Source of the DNA: Sphaeramia orbicularis | Taxonomy: Eukaryota > Chordata > Actinopteri > Kurtiformes > Apogonidae | Assembly (NCBI RefSeq): GCF_902148855.1 | Contig: NC_043978.1 | Coordinates: 32,114,686-32,178,685, forward strand | Direction: 5' to 3' | Length of the DNA: 64,000 nucleotides | Part shown: one piece after another, positions 1-13,188 of the stretch | Layout: every line of letters begins with the position of its first letter | Position numbering within the stretch: the first letter of the stretch is position 1 | Notes under the pieces: generated by a model | What the model saw: only the letters and a program-made list of their open reading frames with translations | The model's database searches: none | Told to the model about the DNA's origin: nothing | Position numbers and translations under genes: made by a program

Positions 1-737
1 TGCTCCACTCTCATTTGCTGATGTTCTGTGACGCTGTGCTCTGACTGGTTGACGTTCTGTGACACTGAGCTCTGACTGGTTGACGTTCTGTGACGCTGAG
101 CTCTCATTGGCTGGTGTTCTGTGATGCTGCACTCTCATTGGCTGATGCTCTGTGACGCTGCACTCTCATTGGCTGACGTTCTGTGACGCTGAGCTCTCAG
201 TGGCTGACGTACTGTGACGCTGCGCTCTGATTGGCTGGTGTTCTGTGATGCTCCACTCTCATTGGCTGATGTTCTGTGACGCTGCGCTCTGACTGGTTGA
301 CGTTCTGTGACGCTGAGCTCTCATTGGCTGGTGTTCTGTGACGCTGCACTCTCATTGGCTGGTGTTCTGTGACGCTGCGCTCTCATTGGCTGACGTTCTG
401 TGACGCTGCGCTCTCATTGGCTGACGTTCTGTGACGCTCCGCTCTCATTGGCTGGCGTTCTGTGACACTACGTTGTCATCGGCAGACGTTCTGTGACGCT
501 GCGCTCTCATTGGCTGACGCTCTGTGACGCTGAGCTCTCATTGGCTGACGTTCTGTGATGCTGCGCTCTCATTGGCTGGCGTTCTGTGACGCTGCGCTCT
601 CATTGGCTGACATTCTGTGACGCTGCGCTCTCATTGGCTGACGCTCTGTGACACTCCGCTCTCATTGGCTGATGTTCTTCTGTGATGCTACGTTGTCATT
701 GGCTGACGTTCTGTGACGCTCCGCTCTCATTGGCTGC
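1..737. repeat. 31-bp minisatellite with an inverted CCAAT box in most units
   Basis: There are 23 full units and one partial unit of 31 bp (unit 22 is 34 bp), starting at position 8 and stepping by 31. The first bases of the window are already inside a unit, so the array continues to the left. The unit reads roughly CTCTCATTGGCTGACG, then TTCTGTGACGCTGCG. By eye, 18 of 24 units keep ATTGG; on the minus strand this is AGCCAATGAG, an excellent NF-Y (CCAAT) site. Most units also carry TGACG-type motifs. The array ends about 780 bp before the chp1 start codon. A regulatory role is inference; the repeat itself is plain. Confidence 0.95.
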
Positions 738-814
738 TTAAAACAAATAAATGAATGAAGCATATTTTGTTTAAAATCATTACTTCCTGGTGCTTTTTAA
801 GGGTAAAAACTCAA

Positions 815-992
815 AAAAAAGATTGTTCTAGGTAATTTGCAAATGCCCATGTTCCTGTGACTTTAATAAAAGAAGCCTCAAATCATCGCAACTTTCACCG
901 CAATTTTTTGGAAAAGCTGCCGCAAAATCAGGCATTTTAGGCCGCAACAATCAAAAAAAAAAAAAAAATCCCGCGAAATCCTGGAGGGACTG
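815..992. mobile_element. Probable DNA-transposon (hAT-like) fragment
   Basis: An AT-rich block with CCGCAA-type motifs and an A-run ends at CCTGGAGGGACTG (980-992), which resembles the terminus of a repeat common in fish genomes. Only one end is recognised and no target duplication was found. The class is a recollection of similar sequences, not a search result. Confidence 0.4.
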
Positions 993-1518
993 ATTAATGA
1001 CAGTTAGCAATTTAGTACCAAAAAATTGTAATTTTTAAAACTTAATGTTAGGATTAAAAAAGTGAAATTGAATTGACTTTTAGTATCACTAATTCTTTGA
1101 CTAATAGAAAACCGTTCATGTTGGGTTTTTTTGATCAGGCGGAACATGGCCACCCTGTTCCGTAGTGACCGCTCTGTTGGGTGGCGGCCGCTTTAGTACA
1201 TGCCCTCTGCCCACCCACCTCATTAAACAGGAAGATAACCGGACCAAAACCCGTCTTGATAGCATGAAAACTGGACGGATCGTTCTAAAGCTTTCATAAC
1301 AAACAGACCTCTCCTCGAGCTACATCGGCAGGGGGTCAGAAAAGCTCCGGTCGGACAGAACTCTACAGTGTAACGGCAGAGACTGTAGCAGATTTTAGCT
1401 TGCTAAGTTAGCCTGTTTGCTAACTATCGCTTCGGATATAACTAAGCTACATTTTCCCACGGCTGACAAGGTTTCGCAAGACAGCAAGCTCACTTTAAAA
1501 CCCCTTAAGCATTTCACA

Positions 1519-3674
1519 ATGGGATCCCGTGCGTCCACGTTACTCCGGGAAGAGGAAATTGAAGAAATTAAGAAGGAAACTGGCTGTAAGTTGAATAGAA
1601 CAATTGAAGTTATATAGGATTATAATGATTAGCCACTTAATGTGCTTAAACACTGGTGAACTATTCACTGTCGTTATCCTGTTAGTGGAAGTTTACGTTT
1701 TTGAGAAAATTGCGTTAATAATATTCATTGCATGATTCATATTGCTGCATATCAGCTTTGAGTCCTGTACAGGGATAAAACTGTAAAAAAAAAAAAAAAA
1801 AAAAAGAAAAAGAGCCCCCAGATATTACAGATGTAGAGTCGTTTAATGAGATCAGTATATTCTGCTGTTTATCTTCTCTTATAGTCATCTGTTAATGGAG
1901 TCTTTACGTTTACTTCCAGTCTCCCACAGTCAGATTACTCGTCTATACAGCCGCTTCACCAGCTTGGACAAAGGTGAAAACGGCACCCTCAGGTAAGAAA
2001 TACTAGGTGATACCAGTACCAGCTAGATTAAGAATCTGCTCATCATCTGAGTATTAGTAGGAAACTCAAAATGCAATGCAACACAATACATTGTTTGTTT
2101 GTTTTTTAATCTTATCAGGTGCAGTTCTTTTAGATGTGCTTCAGTCACCCAAAACACAGTAACATACAAAAAGAAAAATCAGAATGCGAATTATCATGGT
2201 GACATTTACAAAAATCTAACCATAATACAATTGAGAACATACAGGAAATCATTCGATGCAAATTACATTCTGCTTTGTTCAGGTTCTGTTTATTAAAAAT
2301 GTACTTGACATTAGTTTCTCTCCACTGATCATAGAACAGATTTGCCAGACAGTTTTCTATGACAGAGGTCAAATAGGCTGATTAAATGCAAACTAACTGA
2401 AGCATTGCTGTTTCTGTTGCCCATAGAACTTTGCATGAAGCATCATCAGACATCAATTTAACAACAGCAAAATATAGTCATAGATTGTTAGTACATGCTT
2501 ACAAAGGCTATAAATAAGAAAAGGGACTTTAATTATTTATTTGTGTGTTGAAATTTAATAATATTATAAAAATGCTCTGCATGTGCTGTTAAACAGATAA
2601 TTTATAGATGATAAAAATAAGCTGTTGAACTGATGAGCCATTGTTTGCCTGACACCACCCTTGAGTTTCAGATGGGTTTCACTGTATGTTTATCTAAGTG
2701 CATTTGAATATATATTTTTGACACCATTGTGTGACTTAAACTGAAACTGTGGTGAGCAAAGCACCAATATTTCATTTAATAAAGTACTGATGGTGCATTT
2801 ATTGAATGACAATAAAGCAAGTCTGAAGTCTTCAGTGGTTTGTGATTAACTTTGTAGTATGATTCTCAGCCTGGACAGAACAAACAATAGGTAAAGATTT
2901 AGGTAATCATTAAATACACAAAAATCAAGTTTCAAGCTCATTTTACACAGCTCCTTAATTTGGTAAAAGTATGAGGGAAGTCAGTCTGTAAAGGGCAGAC
3001 ATAACTCCACCTCTTGTCAGTTTCACAGAACTCATTAATTTCATGAACCATGTTTACAGAAAACAAGTTCTTGGTTCCGCTTGTTCTTGCCTCATGGCTT
3101 TAAGTCACAGCACACAGTTTGCCTGATTTTTGTCCAAGGTGACTTTCTTATCATTGCATAGTTGCCAAAACATTGAGATTTACATATCTATGTCAACCAG
3201 CTTCAGATCTGAACAGATTTCATGATTCACTAACTTCGTCTTTTATGAACCAGAGCTGCTTTACATTTCTGGTTAAATTAAATCCACTTCAGAGAATAAT
3301 GGCCTCATCAGACTTGAAGTGTGCCTCATATTTGTAGTATATTCTTTTAAAATATCAGGTGTAAGTAAACAGTTTTTCTTTTTTGCTCATTCTTGCAGTC
3401 GAGAAGATTTCCAGAGGATCCCCGAGTTAGCCATTAATCCTCTGGGAGACAGAATCATCAATGCTTTCTTTCCTGAGGGGTGAGTTGTCCCTGTTATTGG
3501 TCTGCTGTCTTTGGAGATCTTGTTTTTGTGCGCAATAGAGGTTTGAGTCACAGCCACCACAAAGCTGAACCAGACCATCAGACGTTTTAGTTGTGGCTCC
3601 TTGGCTGCAGACTTCAGAATTTGGCCAATTTTTTAAAAAAGAAAGAAAATAACTCTGTTTTGAAGCACTTCAGG

Positions 3675-3766
<92 letters not shown>

Positions 3767-6700
3767 GAGTTGTTTTGCTTGGCTAGATGGCTGTTTTTAT
3801 CAAACTTGGAGTTGAAAACCAGATGTTTTCAGATGTATCATTAAAATTCCAAAAACTCACATGTGTAGGCGTCGTAATGGTTTTACATGGGTTCTTGTTT
3901 CTCTAGTTTTGCCTGGTTTGTTTTAGAGCAAGTTTGGATGGAGGTGGGGAATGTTTTACTCCACTTGGTGGTGTAGGGTTACTGCTTATGTGAGTGGGAT
4001 CTATGTAGATCACAAAGCTAATGCTCGCTTTTGGTAAAAACATAATCTGGATTGACACAAGATAATCAGAGACATTAAGTGTACTTGTATTTTTCTTTTT
4101 CTGTGTGTCTGGTTCTCAGAGAGGACCAGGTAAACTTCAGAGGATTCATGCGAACCTTGGCTCACTTCAGACCAATTGAAGACAATGAAAAGAACAAAAA
4201 CTCCTCTGCCAGCGAGCCACTCAATAGCAGGACAAACAAGCTGCTCTGTGAGTCTGGAGCTCAGTCACAGGGGCGTGTCCCGGTGGAGCCGGTGACCAGT
4301 ATCAGGAACATTCACAGGATTTCATAACATAAGCTTATTGTGTTTGGCATGACCTATGTTTTCTTATTTTTCCAGTTGCTTTTCGTCTGTATGACCTGGA
4401 CAGAGATGACAAAATCTCCAGGGATGAGCTGCTACAGGTGAGACGTCTGGTTTGTCATGTAAATATGATTGTACATCACAGCAGAGTTTGTTCAAACAAC
4501 TGACTCAGATATAAAGTAAATCATTCAAATGTGAAATGAGTAGATTTTAAAGGTGTCTGACATAACTACATTTGCAAATAGTTCCTGTTTGTTTGACAAA
4601 GGAAATCCTATTGTGAAGCATGAATTTCAAAGTACTCCTTACAGACTGGGATTTCCGTGCCGATGAGAAGACTTTGCCCTTCTGCTGATAATGATGTGAT
4701 ATCTGACTTTAACTACTGGTTCATTTTTGCCAGACAAGTTAATATCCTGTATTTTGGCTTCCTCTGTGCTCCCTCTGTGTTATTTGTTGTCCCATGGTGA
4801 AGCCATCTTGGTTTTGGTGACATTGTGTGACCTGTAATTGATGTAAGCTCGGGGTTAAATGACTCAGACGTATCTCTTGTTTTGCGCAAAACATTTCAGT
4901 GTCGCCTGCTTCATGTGATGCATGAGCTGCCGAGACTCTAGATGTGTAGCTGAAGTCATGTTTGTGCGCTTATTTGTCAGTAAATATATGTTGACTGTGT
5001 TTATAATCACATAGTTCCTTCAGTCAAGTGTGATTGTTGTCTATTTGCCATTTATCTGCAATAGCTGCAAATTATCTTGTGTTGTTCTCAGTCACATGCA
5101 GCATTTACATTGTTTTCAAAACATCTCACCATGTTATCTGCTCTGACACCATCATCCTTCTGTGATCATTGAATATATATGAATTCCATCCAGATCTTTT
5201 CATACAGCTTATCTTGTATAAGTGCAGATCAAAGTGCAAATAAAAACAAATGACTTCAGAAAACATGTTAAACTAGAAAAACACTCAGAGAGCGCAGACC
5301 TCTGCCAAGGCATATCAGTCCCCCCCAATCACCACCAAAATGTAATCATTTGTTCCTTTTGCCAGTATCAACATTTCCTGAAATTTTCATCCAAATCCGT
5401 CCATAACTATTTGAGTTATTTTACACACGGACAGACAGACAAACCAACACCGGCAAAAACATAACCTCCAGGGCGAAGGTAATTAATTAGACACAACAAC
5501 ATAAAACAACAATGTGCTCATAATCACAGACATCTATATATAAATATATACAAAAAAAGTACAAATGCTTACAAACATGTACTGTATAAAACATTTCAGT
5601 GTACAAAAATGCTGGACTCACAGACTTCTAGATTGTTTATGAAGAACACAATGTACTTCTGTCAAAGTGTTCATTTCCTTATTGGAGGAAAAAAAAACAA
5701 CCTTTCTTGAAACTGAATATTTGAATGAAAAAAACTCATAAAAATATTGCCTGAAGTTTTTCCCACCCACGAAAGATGTAAAAGATTAGCAAATATAAGG
5801 AGAATTAAATTAATGAATACAACACACAAACAATAAATGCCAAATTAGATGTGAAAGGTATGAAGAGCTGCAGAAACAGTTATTAGATGAAGATTTTTGT
5901 CAAAACCATGGAAATGTTTGAAATTGTAAATGATCCAGAGCAATAGAGATTATCATACAGAGATTATGATTATCTCTGTATGATAATTGTATGAAATACT
6001 GCATCTAAAAGTTTTCAACCACAAGTATGATTATGAATAAATTCTTATTACTCGCATATCAGTAATGGATGTAAACATGTATAAACTTGGAATATCTTTT
6101 ATTTGTTTTCTGAAGCTTTGGTTAAAACATGCAATTTGTTTCAGCATAAATTTTCATTTCAATTTCATCGGCGATTTCCAGCTTGTGAGCAGTGTGACCT
6201 GCTGGGTTTTTGAAGTGGCAGCAAGTATGAAGTGTGCCACGGAGTATACCAAGGGGAGGACTTCGACTTGTTTTCTGAAACCAACATGTAGCCACTGAAG
6301 GATCTGTTGAACTGGAGTCATTCATGTGTTCTGACTTTATTTTATGGTTAGAATTTGTGTGGCTAAAACCAGTGTTTCATTTGTTCACAGGTTTTAAGGA
6401 TGATGGTCGGTGTAAATATTTCAGATGAACAGCTTGGCAGCATTGCTGACAGGACCATTCAGGAGGCTGACACAAATGGAGATAACTCCATCTCCTTCAA
6501 TGAATTCATTAAGGTACGTCAGAGGGCATCGGCCAACTCACCTGCAGGATTTAACATTTTATTGTACCTTTACAAGACCTAAGTGCAACATTTAAGTGCT
6601 TTCTGAGGGAACAAATACTATGAAAGAAGCCTTATAAATGCGGGATTTTTGTATTTTTTTGCAACTTTAATTATATTCATCCAAAATTGTAGAAATGTAG

Positions 6701-7959
6701 TTTAATTGCAACAACATCCAAAAAGACATCACAGCACCAAACTCCTCCATAAGCCAAGGGTAAACCCTCCACATGTACTGTTGCTGTTATTGTATCACTG
6801 TTATCACTATTCACTCGTGCTTACTTGTTTAATGTTTTTGCTAAATTCTGAACAACATATAACAGTATTTGATGGATAGTTTTATATCAAGGCCTAATGA
6901 AATACCACCACCATTCACAAATAAATTTTTACCACTGGGAGCCCCAGTGGATGGAGAACAGGATTACTAAAATGTCCACAGTAAAGAAAAAAATATTCCA
7001 ATGACACATTTTACCCGGCACAGGCTACAAAAAAAGTAGAATTTGTTTTCTTTCCTGTCAAAGCACAAAACGAAGTGTACACATTCATTTATTTTGTTTT
7101 ACATTTTGAGCATTTTGACATTTTTATTACTATTTCTGACACATTCCTACCAGGGGGGATGTTTCAGACTGAATGCAGATTTAAAATGAACTTCCAAGTT
7201 TTTGAAGGAGTGTAAATGTTTTGCATGTTTGAGTTAATACATAACAAAGACTGCCGAGCTCTAGTAAAACCCTAAAACTGGTAATGTAAATATCATTTTC
7301 TTGTTATATATGAACCGAGGTTATAACTGATGCTTTTTCTAAAATTAGGTTTTGCTTTTGTTTCATTTTGACTTTTAATGCTTTCAACTTCAGTTTAGTT
7401 TTAAGTGGTGTTTAGATTAGGTTTGTGTTCATTAGGCTCAATGGTAGTTCTCAAAAACAGCAAAAGCAGCATTTACTCTAAAATTAACAACTTTCTTTTT
7501 TATCATGCCTGCACAATATGAGGAAAATCAATACTGAGTAATGTCAAACATGTCCTCATTGAACAAATTCACCCCAAAATTACGCACAAAATTTATTTAA
7601 ACAACACATTAGACAACCATAAATATTTTAATCTCCCGTTTGCCTGATATAATTTTCTTCTTAAACTCGATACTATGAATAAAATGCCTTGAGGCAAATT
7701 ATGACTTTCTCACTGGTATTAGAGTTAGGGTCAGAATTTCAATGAGGACTGTTGTTGCATCCAAATAAAATTATCTCATTCCTTATGTTTCAGGCTGTCA
7801 TGTTCATATCACAGTGACAATGTTTTATCAGTCATTATGAACACAAATATATATGTTAATATATGTTATGTACAGAGACTCAACTGGCTGGTTTTCTTTC
7901 CCCAGGTGTTGGAGAAGGTGGATGTAGAACAGAAAATGAGTATCCGGTTCCTGCACTAA
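1519..7959 (+). CDS. chp1: Calcineurin B homologous protein 1 (CHP1/p22), 195 aa
   Basis: Seven coding exons: 1519-1585, 1920-1992, 3399-3479, 4120-4247, 4376-4437, 6391-6513, 7906-7959. They total 588 nt, giving 195 residues, the same length as human CHP1 and nearly identical to it. All introns are GT-AG. The protein starts MGSRAS, an N-myristoylation signal. EF-hand 3 (D123 to E134, DLDRDDKISRDE) and EF-hand 4 (D164 to E175, DTNGDNSISFNE) keep the calcium ligands; the two N-terminal EF-hands are degenerate, as in the family. CHP1 is known to bind the cytoplasmic tails of Na+/H+ exchangers and to help ER glycerolipid synthesis through GPAT4. The start is fixed by the myristoylation motif. 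Intron 3 lies between the exons flanking the (AT)n tract, and intron 5 holds an interspersed repeat. Confidence 0.98.
3680..3764. repeat. (AT)n microsatellite in chp1 intron 3
   Basis: About 42 uninterrupted AT dinucleotides. Likely length-polymorphic. Reading frames through it give only alternating Ile-Tyr and are not genes. Confidence 0.98.
5287..5483. repeat. Interspersed repeat in chp1 intron 5, class uncertain
   Basis: The block runs from GCGCAGACCTCTGCCAAGG through ATCCGTCCATAACTATTTGA and a (GACA)n-like tract to AACCTCCAGGGCGAAGGTAA. This layout is familiar from a very common teleost repeat. I do not assign a class. No coding capacity. Confidence 0.6.
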
Positions 7960-9310
7960 GCTGAGTTTTTAATTTTGATTAAAGCTTCCAGACACAACCC
8001 CATCCAGCTTCTTATCAGGCTGCTGTGGCCCACACAACAGGTTCAGGCTTTGAGACCAAGCAGTAGGTAGATAATGTCGTAGACCTGGAGTTTCTGCCGC
8101 CGCACTGCTCTGCCAACAAAGGGAAAAAGTTGCGTGCCTTGGGTTGTTTTATACAATGCCACTGTATATTTCTTTTTTTCCCGTATCGGAACACTATTTA
8201 TTAGAAAAGTCACAGATAGTACCTCGACGGTTCACTTTTAAAATTAATTTATACCATGGTATGATGAGCTTTCAGCCATTACAGCGACCAAGTTAAGTTT
8301 ACTGAAGCTCTTCCTTGGGCAATTAGCACATGTTGCATCTGTGTAAAAATATGCAACAGCTCAAAGTGGCTCTGGTATCATGTAATTCCACCTTAAATCA
8401 GACAGCATTTATCCACGAAAGATCCTACAATTCCATTTTTTCTGTTGTGTCAGAGCAAGTCTAACCTGTCGCAAAGCAGGACTGACTTAACAAATGTGTT
8501 TTATTCACTAAAGTGCCACGATTTAGGTTTCCCACTAGTTCAATAGTCACTCGACTGTAAACAGGAACCAGTGGCGATGTTTGTGTGTTTTATTTTCATA
8601 TGGATTCACCAGCTACTGCCAGTAGATTGTAATGACCTGTTTCACATGTTACACTTCAACCAAAGCATCCAGTAACCACCTGGGACCGACTGGAGACACA
8701 AGTAAAAGAGATTTTGAAATGCATTCGATTTCAAGAACTCTTCTATCACCCACAACAAGATCTCTTGTAATTTTTGACAGAATTGCTGAAACTGCTGCTG
8801 TCTCTCTGGCCGTATGTGTATGTCAGTCCTCCCTGTATAATCTATTCTGACAGCTGATTTCCCTCAGCTTTCGATGTAATAGCGCCTGGCTAACAGCATC
8901 ATGTCCTGTGGTGGTAATTGGGATAAGTTTGTAAACATGGAACAGGTTCACAACAGAACTATGCTTGTCATTATGTGATTAGTGTCAACATTTTGTCTAG
9001 CAGTTTCCCTTCCCACAGGGTTACTTTAACCAAATAAATGGGATTAAATGCATTAGTAATATATTTTCTGTACAGGCTAGTGTATATGAACTGAAGTGCA
9101 GATGTCTCACCCTTTTAATCTTAAATGTAAGTCTGTTTAATGATTATAAGTAAACCCTCCAGCAACTCAGTGCAGGAAATACAGCACGACCATGTTATTA
9201 ATCAGTATGTGAGTATCAATCAGATATAATTCATGTTATGTCATGTTGGTCTAGGTATTATCAAAGTGATTCATGGATTTGATTGAAATAAAATAAGTGC
9301 CATACATGCT
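7960..9310 (+). other. chp1: Probable chp1 3' UTR and downstream flank
   Basis: No gene-like reading frame is present. An AATAAA at about 9287-9292, roughly 1.3 kb past the stop, is a plausible poly(A) signal for a long 3' UTR like that of mammalian CHP1; an ATTAAA at 7978-7983 is a possible early alternative. From 9310 to about 10200 I see only AT-rich sequence with T-runs. Confidence 0.5.
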
Positions 9311-10198
9311 TTGTATCATTTATTGAGAGAAGTTTTTATTGTGCATTGGAGATATTAGGAAATTACCATCAGGGCAATACATCAACGACACAATCAAACC
9401 ACTGTTTACAATTACACTTATACATTGCAGCTGATTTTCTCCTAACATTTAGTGATATGAATTCTTGGCTATTTTTTTTTTTTTTAATTTTTAGACACTA
9501 ATAGTGAAAACCTCATGTCACTTAACCTGGTAACAAATGTCTCTGGTGCTACATTTTGCATATTACAGCATTCATATTACTGTTTTACTTCTCTCATATG
9601 CTCCTTTCTCATCCTCTGTTTTGCTGGTAGTAGTACTGTCCTTCAATTCTTCCTCCATTCCCACACTTCTACCTGGCGTAACAGTGTCACCTACACATGG
9701 TCCTGTCTCTGTAAAATGCAATGATACACATAGTAATATATTCCTAATAGTACTCGAAATAACGTCATGACTAAAACTGACCAGCATTCAATGATTCATG
9801 TAAGTTGTTTTGGTTCATCAATGGATCATCGTGTAGAATATAATTTCACTGTATTATTATAAAATAAATAATGTGTAGAATAATATATTTCTGACTGGAC
9901 TTTATTCTTTTTTGCCAAAAATAAATTAAAGATAATACAAAACACATGTTTATTAGTACCTTGTGAAAGCAATCTTTAATGGTACTAGATTAAATTTTGT
10001 TTCAAAAAACTGACTATTTTCTGGGCCCCTACCAGTCATGGGCCCTTAGAATCATCATCACTTTTTTTTTTTTACGACAACCCCGATTATAGAAAATACA
10101 TATGTATCTACGTCACATTTTTCGTCCATTTAATAGTCGCTGCAGATTTTCTTTCATTCTGGACACTCTGCTTCAGTCAGCAAAGAATGAAGAAAAGA

Positions 10199-10300
10199 AG
10201 GAGGAGGACTTCCGGGGCGGGGTTAAACTGTGATTGACAGCACTGCGACTCAATCATCGTATCCTTCCGTTGGCTCGTAGTGGCAGAACGAAGATGGCGT
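10199..10300 (+). promoter_or_regulatory. CpG-rich promoter with ETS, GC-box and YY1 motifs (Cyrano)
   Basis: An abrupt GC-rich island appears in AT-rich surroundings. It has ACTTCCGG (ETS-like) and GGGGCGGGG (GC box) near 10207-10222, and AAGATGGCG at 10291-10299, a perfect YY1 core of the kind often found just downstream of TATA-less start sites. It is the only promoter-like stretch between chp1 and the miR-7 site, and lies where Cyrano should begin. The exact transcription start is not visible. Confidence 0.6.
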
Positions 10301-13164
10301 CGGACTGAAGGTGTACGGAGAAGGGGACGAGGGGACCTTCCCCTATCCTCTCTAGCTGCATGGGAAGGAGAGGGGCCCCCGGAGGTATTTACAATGTTCG
10401 TTATTAAAAGTGTCCTCACTCGGCGAAGTTCCTCTGCATTAAATAAATCGGACATCCGTCCAGTTTGGCAGACCCGAACGTGTCACCGCAGAGCAGCAGC
10501 CCCCCTGGCTTTTGTTTACCATTGTGTGCAACTGCAGCTCAAACCACACAGCAAATGATCCCTGCATCATTTCGGACCAACGCTCACAAAGGTCAGTGCT
10601 TTTCAGACAAACCATGTATTTTTATCAGTCCCAACTCATTTTCTGTGTACTTTAAAGGGAATATTAAACATGCACTATGCTCTTCAGTGGCAGTGACTTG
10701 TTTCTCTGATATACTGACGAAAATTAACATAAAGCAGCAGAAATCCATTGTTTACAGTAGTTAGATAAAGTGGATTCCATAAACACACCAATAAATTATT
10801 TATTAACTCGGCACTATTGAAAGTTTAAGATTTTGGTGAATTACAGACATGATCAGTGATGTACAAGGCAAAAAGCAGAGTATATTGTAAGCAGAAAAAT
10901 AACATATTGTTTTGGCTTTAGTTTCAATAGGGCCCATGGAAGGAAACTTAACTGTAAAAATAAGTGTTCACTGTTTTAAAAAGCTTGTAAAAAGTATAGA
11001 GAAGAATTAAAGGCTTTTTAGTCAAATAAAGTATAATAAGGTTAAATGAAGTTCCTCTTGATTCTTTTCTTCCCATGTGTGATCATCTAAGCTGAATATA
11101 TTGAGTAAAGGAAGATATAATGAGTTTTTGTCCCCTCTTCCTTCTTTATTAATATTTTTAGAGATATTATTCTTTATAAATATTAACATAAGAATTCAGA
11201 GATATTAGAATATAGTCTTGTACTTCTAAATGTTACTTTTTTAAAAAGTCCAACTGATTTATTGATCATCAAAATAGCAGGCAATTAGTAATCTCACACT
11301 TGACATCTAATTTATTTATCAAATAATAATCACAGCTGTTATGAACACCTTAAAATAATCTGCAATTGTGTTACATACTAGGCAAAATATCCCCTGGTGA
11401 ATGTTTTTAATGAGGTGAAACAAAGTATTTTGACAGCGTTTACTGTGTGTCTCTGAATTTGTCTTCCATGTTGTTAATATGTACTTTCACCCTCCAAAAA
11501 AAGACTGTGTGAGGATGTGAGATGATTATTTTTTCAGCTTTCATCTTAGTGTGGAAACTGAGGTAATCAGCAGCAGCCACACAACTTTTTTGTAGGTTTT
11601 GAAGTCACACCCTTTGGCAATGAGAAAGTAAAAAAAAAAAGCTCTACTATTTAAATAACATGTATGCATCTAATTTCAGGGTGTTTTTCCCATGAATGCA
11701 GACGTAAATCAGCAAAAGCCCAAACTGGCAGGATGTCTTTCCTTGGGTCACCACAGAAATATCACTTCCAACACCGTCCAGACCTGGAAGTAAAGAATAA
11801 ACCCTCATTTTGAAGATGCCCTCTTTTGGGCTTTTGGGACAGAGATGCCCCCTTTCCTGCTGTTGCCAGGGCGTCGGGTCTCTTCTCTCCTCCACATATC
11901 CTCCTGTCCTGCCCTATTTCTGGAGCTGCAACATCAGTGAGGATATCTACTAAGATTTTGTGTGACTACCCTGAGGCCCAAGTTGACTATGTCTATATTT
12001 AGCCTGACATTGGCTTTCCAGCTTCTAAGTTAATTGAAAACCTTTGCTCTTTCCCCATTGGCCATGTTGCCTGAAAGTCTTCATCAACTGGAAAATTTTC
12101 AGTCACATTTTTATGATTTCTTTTTTTATCAGGCTTTATGTAAGCATAGTCAGAAATCCTTCCTGTATAAGTAAGAAACAATAGAAAATAACTATATAAA
12201 AAAATACTATGTGTAATTAGATCAAAGCAGTAAATGAACAAATTACTCACTGCTCCCATTTTCTGGGAAAAAAGCAAAGACACAAGATACTGTAGCAAAG
12301 ATCAAGGCCTGTGATAAAATTAGCCTCATAGAGTGTACTTTTGTTTTTTGCACTACCTCATTGCCATAACAAAAGGGATTGAAAGGGAGTGTGATCAGTA
12401 CAAGTAGCATAAAGATTACTTAGAGCCACAACAGTTTTAAGTCATAGGATACACTGATATTTCCAGGTTGAAGGTTAAATTGGGAGGTTATCTAGAGATG
12501 GGAGAAGGAGAAAAGCAGCCCACAAGACACACCATCATTTACCTGATTTTAACCATTTAATGAAAGTGTTGACTGACACAAACTGGTCTCCTATGCATCT
12601 GTTCTTAAGGAAGATCAAGAGATTGATTGATTTAATTTTTTTTTTTAAATTTTCTCCCTAATTGTCCTCTCTATTGTCAGGTCTGCAGGTCTGTTCAAAG
12701 GTTGCAGGTTAAGGAAGAACTTTTACCTTTTAACTTTTGGTAGTTTAGTAAATTGTTTTGTAATTTCCCCTTCAAGATGCTCTTTTTTTCTTATCTACCC
12801 ATAATCCAATTACTTTTTTGTTCCTCCGCTTACAAATGTGTTAGAATAGGATCTTATTTCGTAGCCTACATTTGAACAGCGATAAAGAGGTTTGAGAATT
12901 TCATTCTGCAACATTAGATTTTGCCGTACAGTACATATCGTTTGTCTCTACTTGTTTCAACGATACTGTATGTGCAATTAGTTTAATTCACCCTCGCTTA
13001 AAGGAAACCCTGGTCTCATTTGTTAATTTTTTCATTTTACTCAATTTCATTTGACTCCTAGAAAACAAATCATTCTAAACGGGATTTGTGCAATATTTGA
13101 TCGTAACTGTCATGTTGTTGACCAAACTGTATATTGTATAAACAAGTGACAAGTTGTTTGAAAG

Positions 13165-13188
13165 CAACAAAATCACCAATGTCTTCCA
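13165..13188 (+). promoter_or_regulatory. oip5-as1: miR-7 target-directed degradation site of Cyrano
   Basis: CAACAAAATCAC (13165-13176) pairs with miR-7 nucleotides 11-22 without mismatch. CAAT (13177-13180) forms the central bulge opposite nucleotides 9-10. GTCTTCCA (13181-13188) is a full 8-mer seed site. A perfect seed, a short asymmetric loop and extensive 3' pairing are the architecture known to cause degradation of the microRNA rather than of the target. The following ATTAAGATATGTATAGAC also looks like the conserved neighbourhood I remember from other vertebrates. Confidence 0.93.

Noticed and set aside
1-737. CRISPR-like repeat array
   Set aside because: The units are contiguous with no unique spacers, and the context is a vertebrate genome: it is a minisatellite.
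3591-3815. Ile-Tyr repeat reading frame
   Set aside because: Translation of the (AT)n tract.
10177-10558. Two overlapping 92-codon frames on opposite strands in the GC-rich island
   Set aside because: No recognisable domain, the plus-strand frame lacks an ATG at its head, and the composition follows the CpG island. The region is better explained as the Cyrano promoter and first exon.
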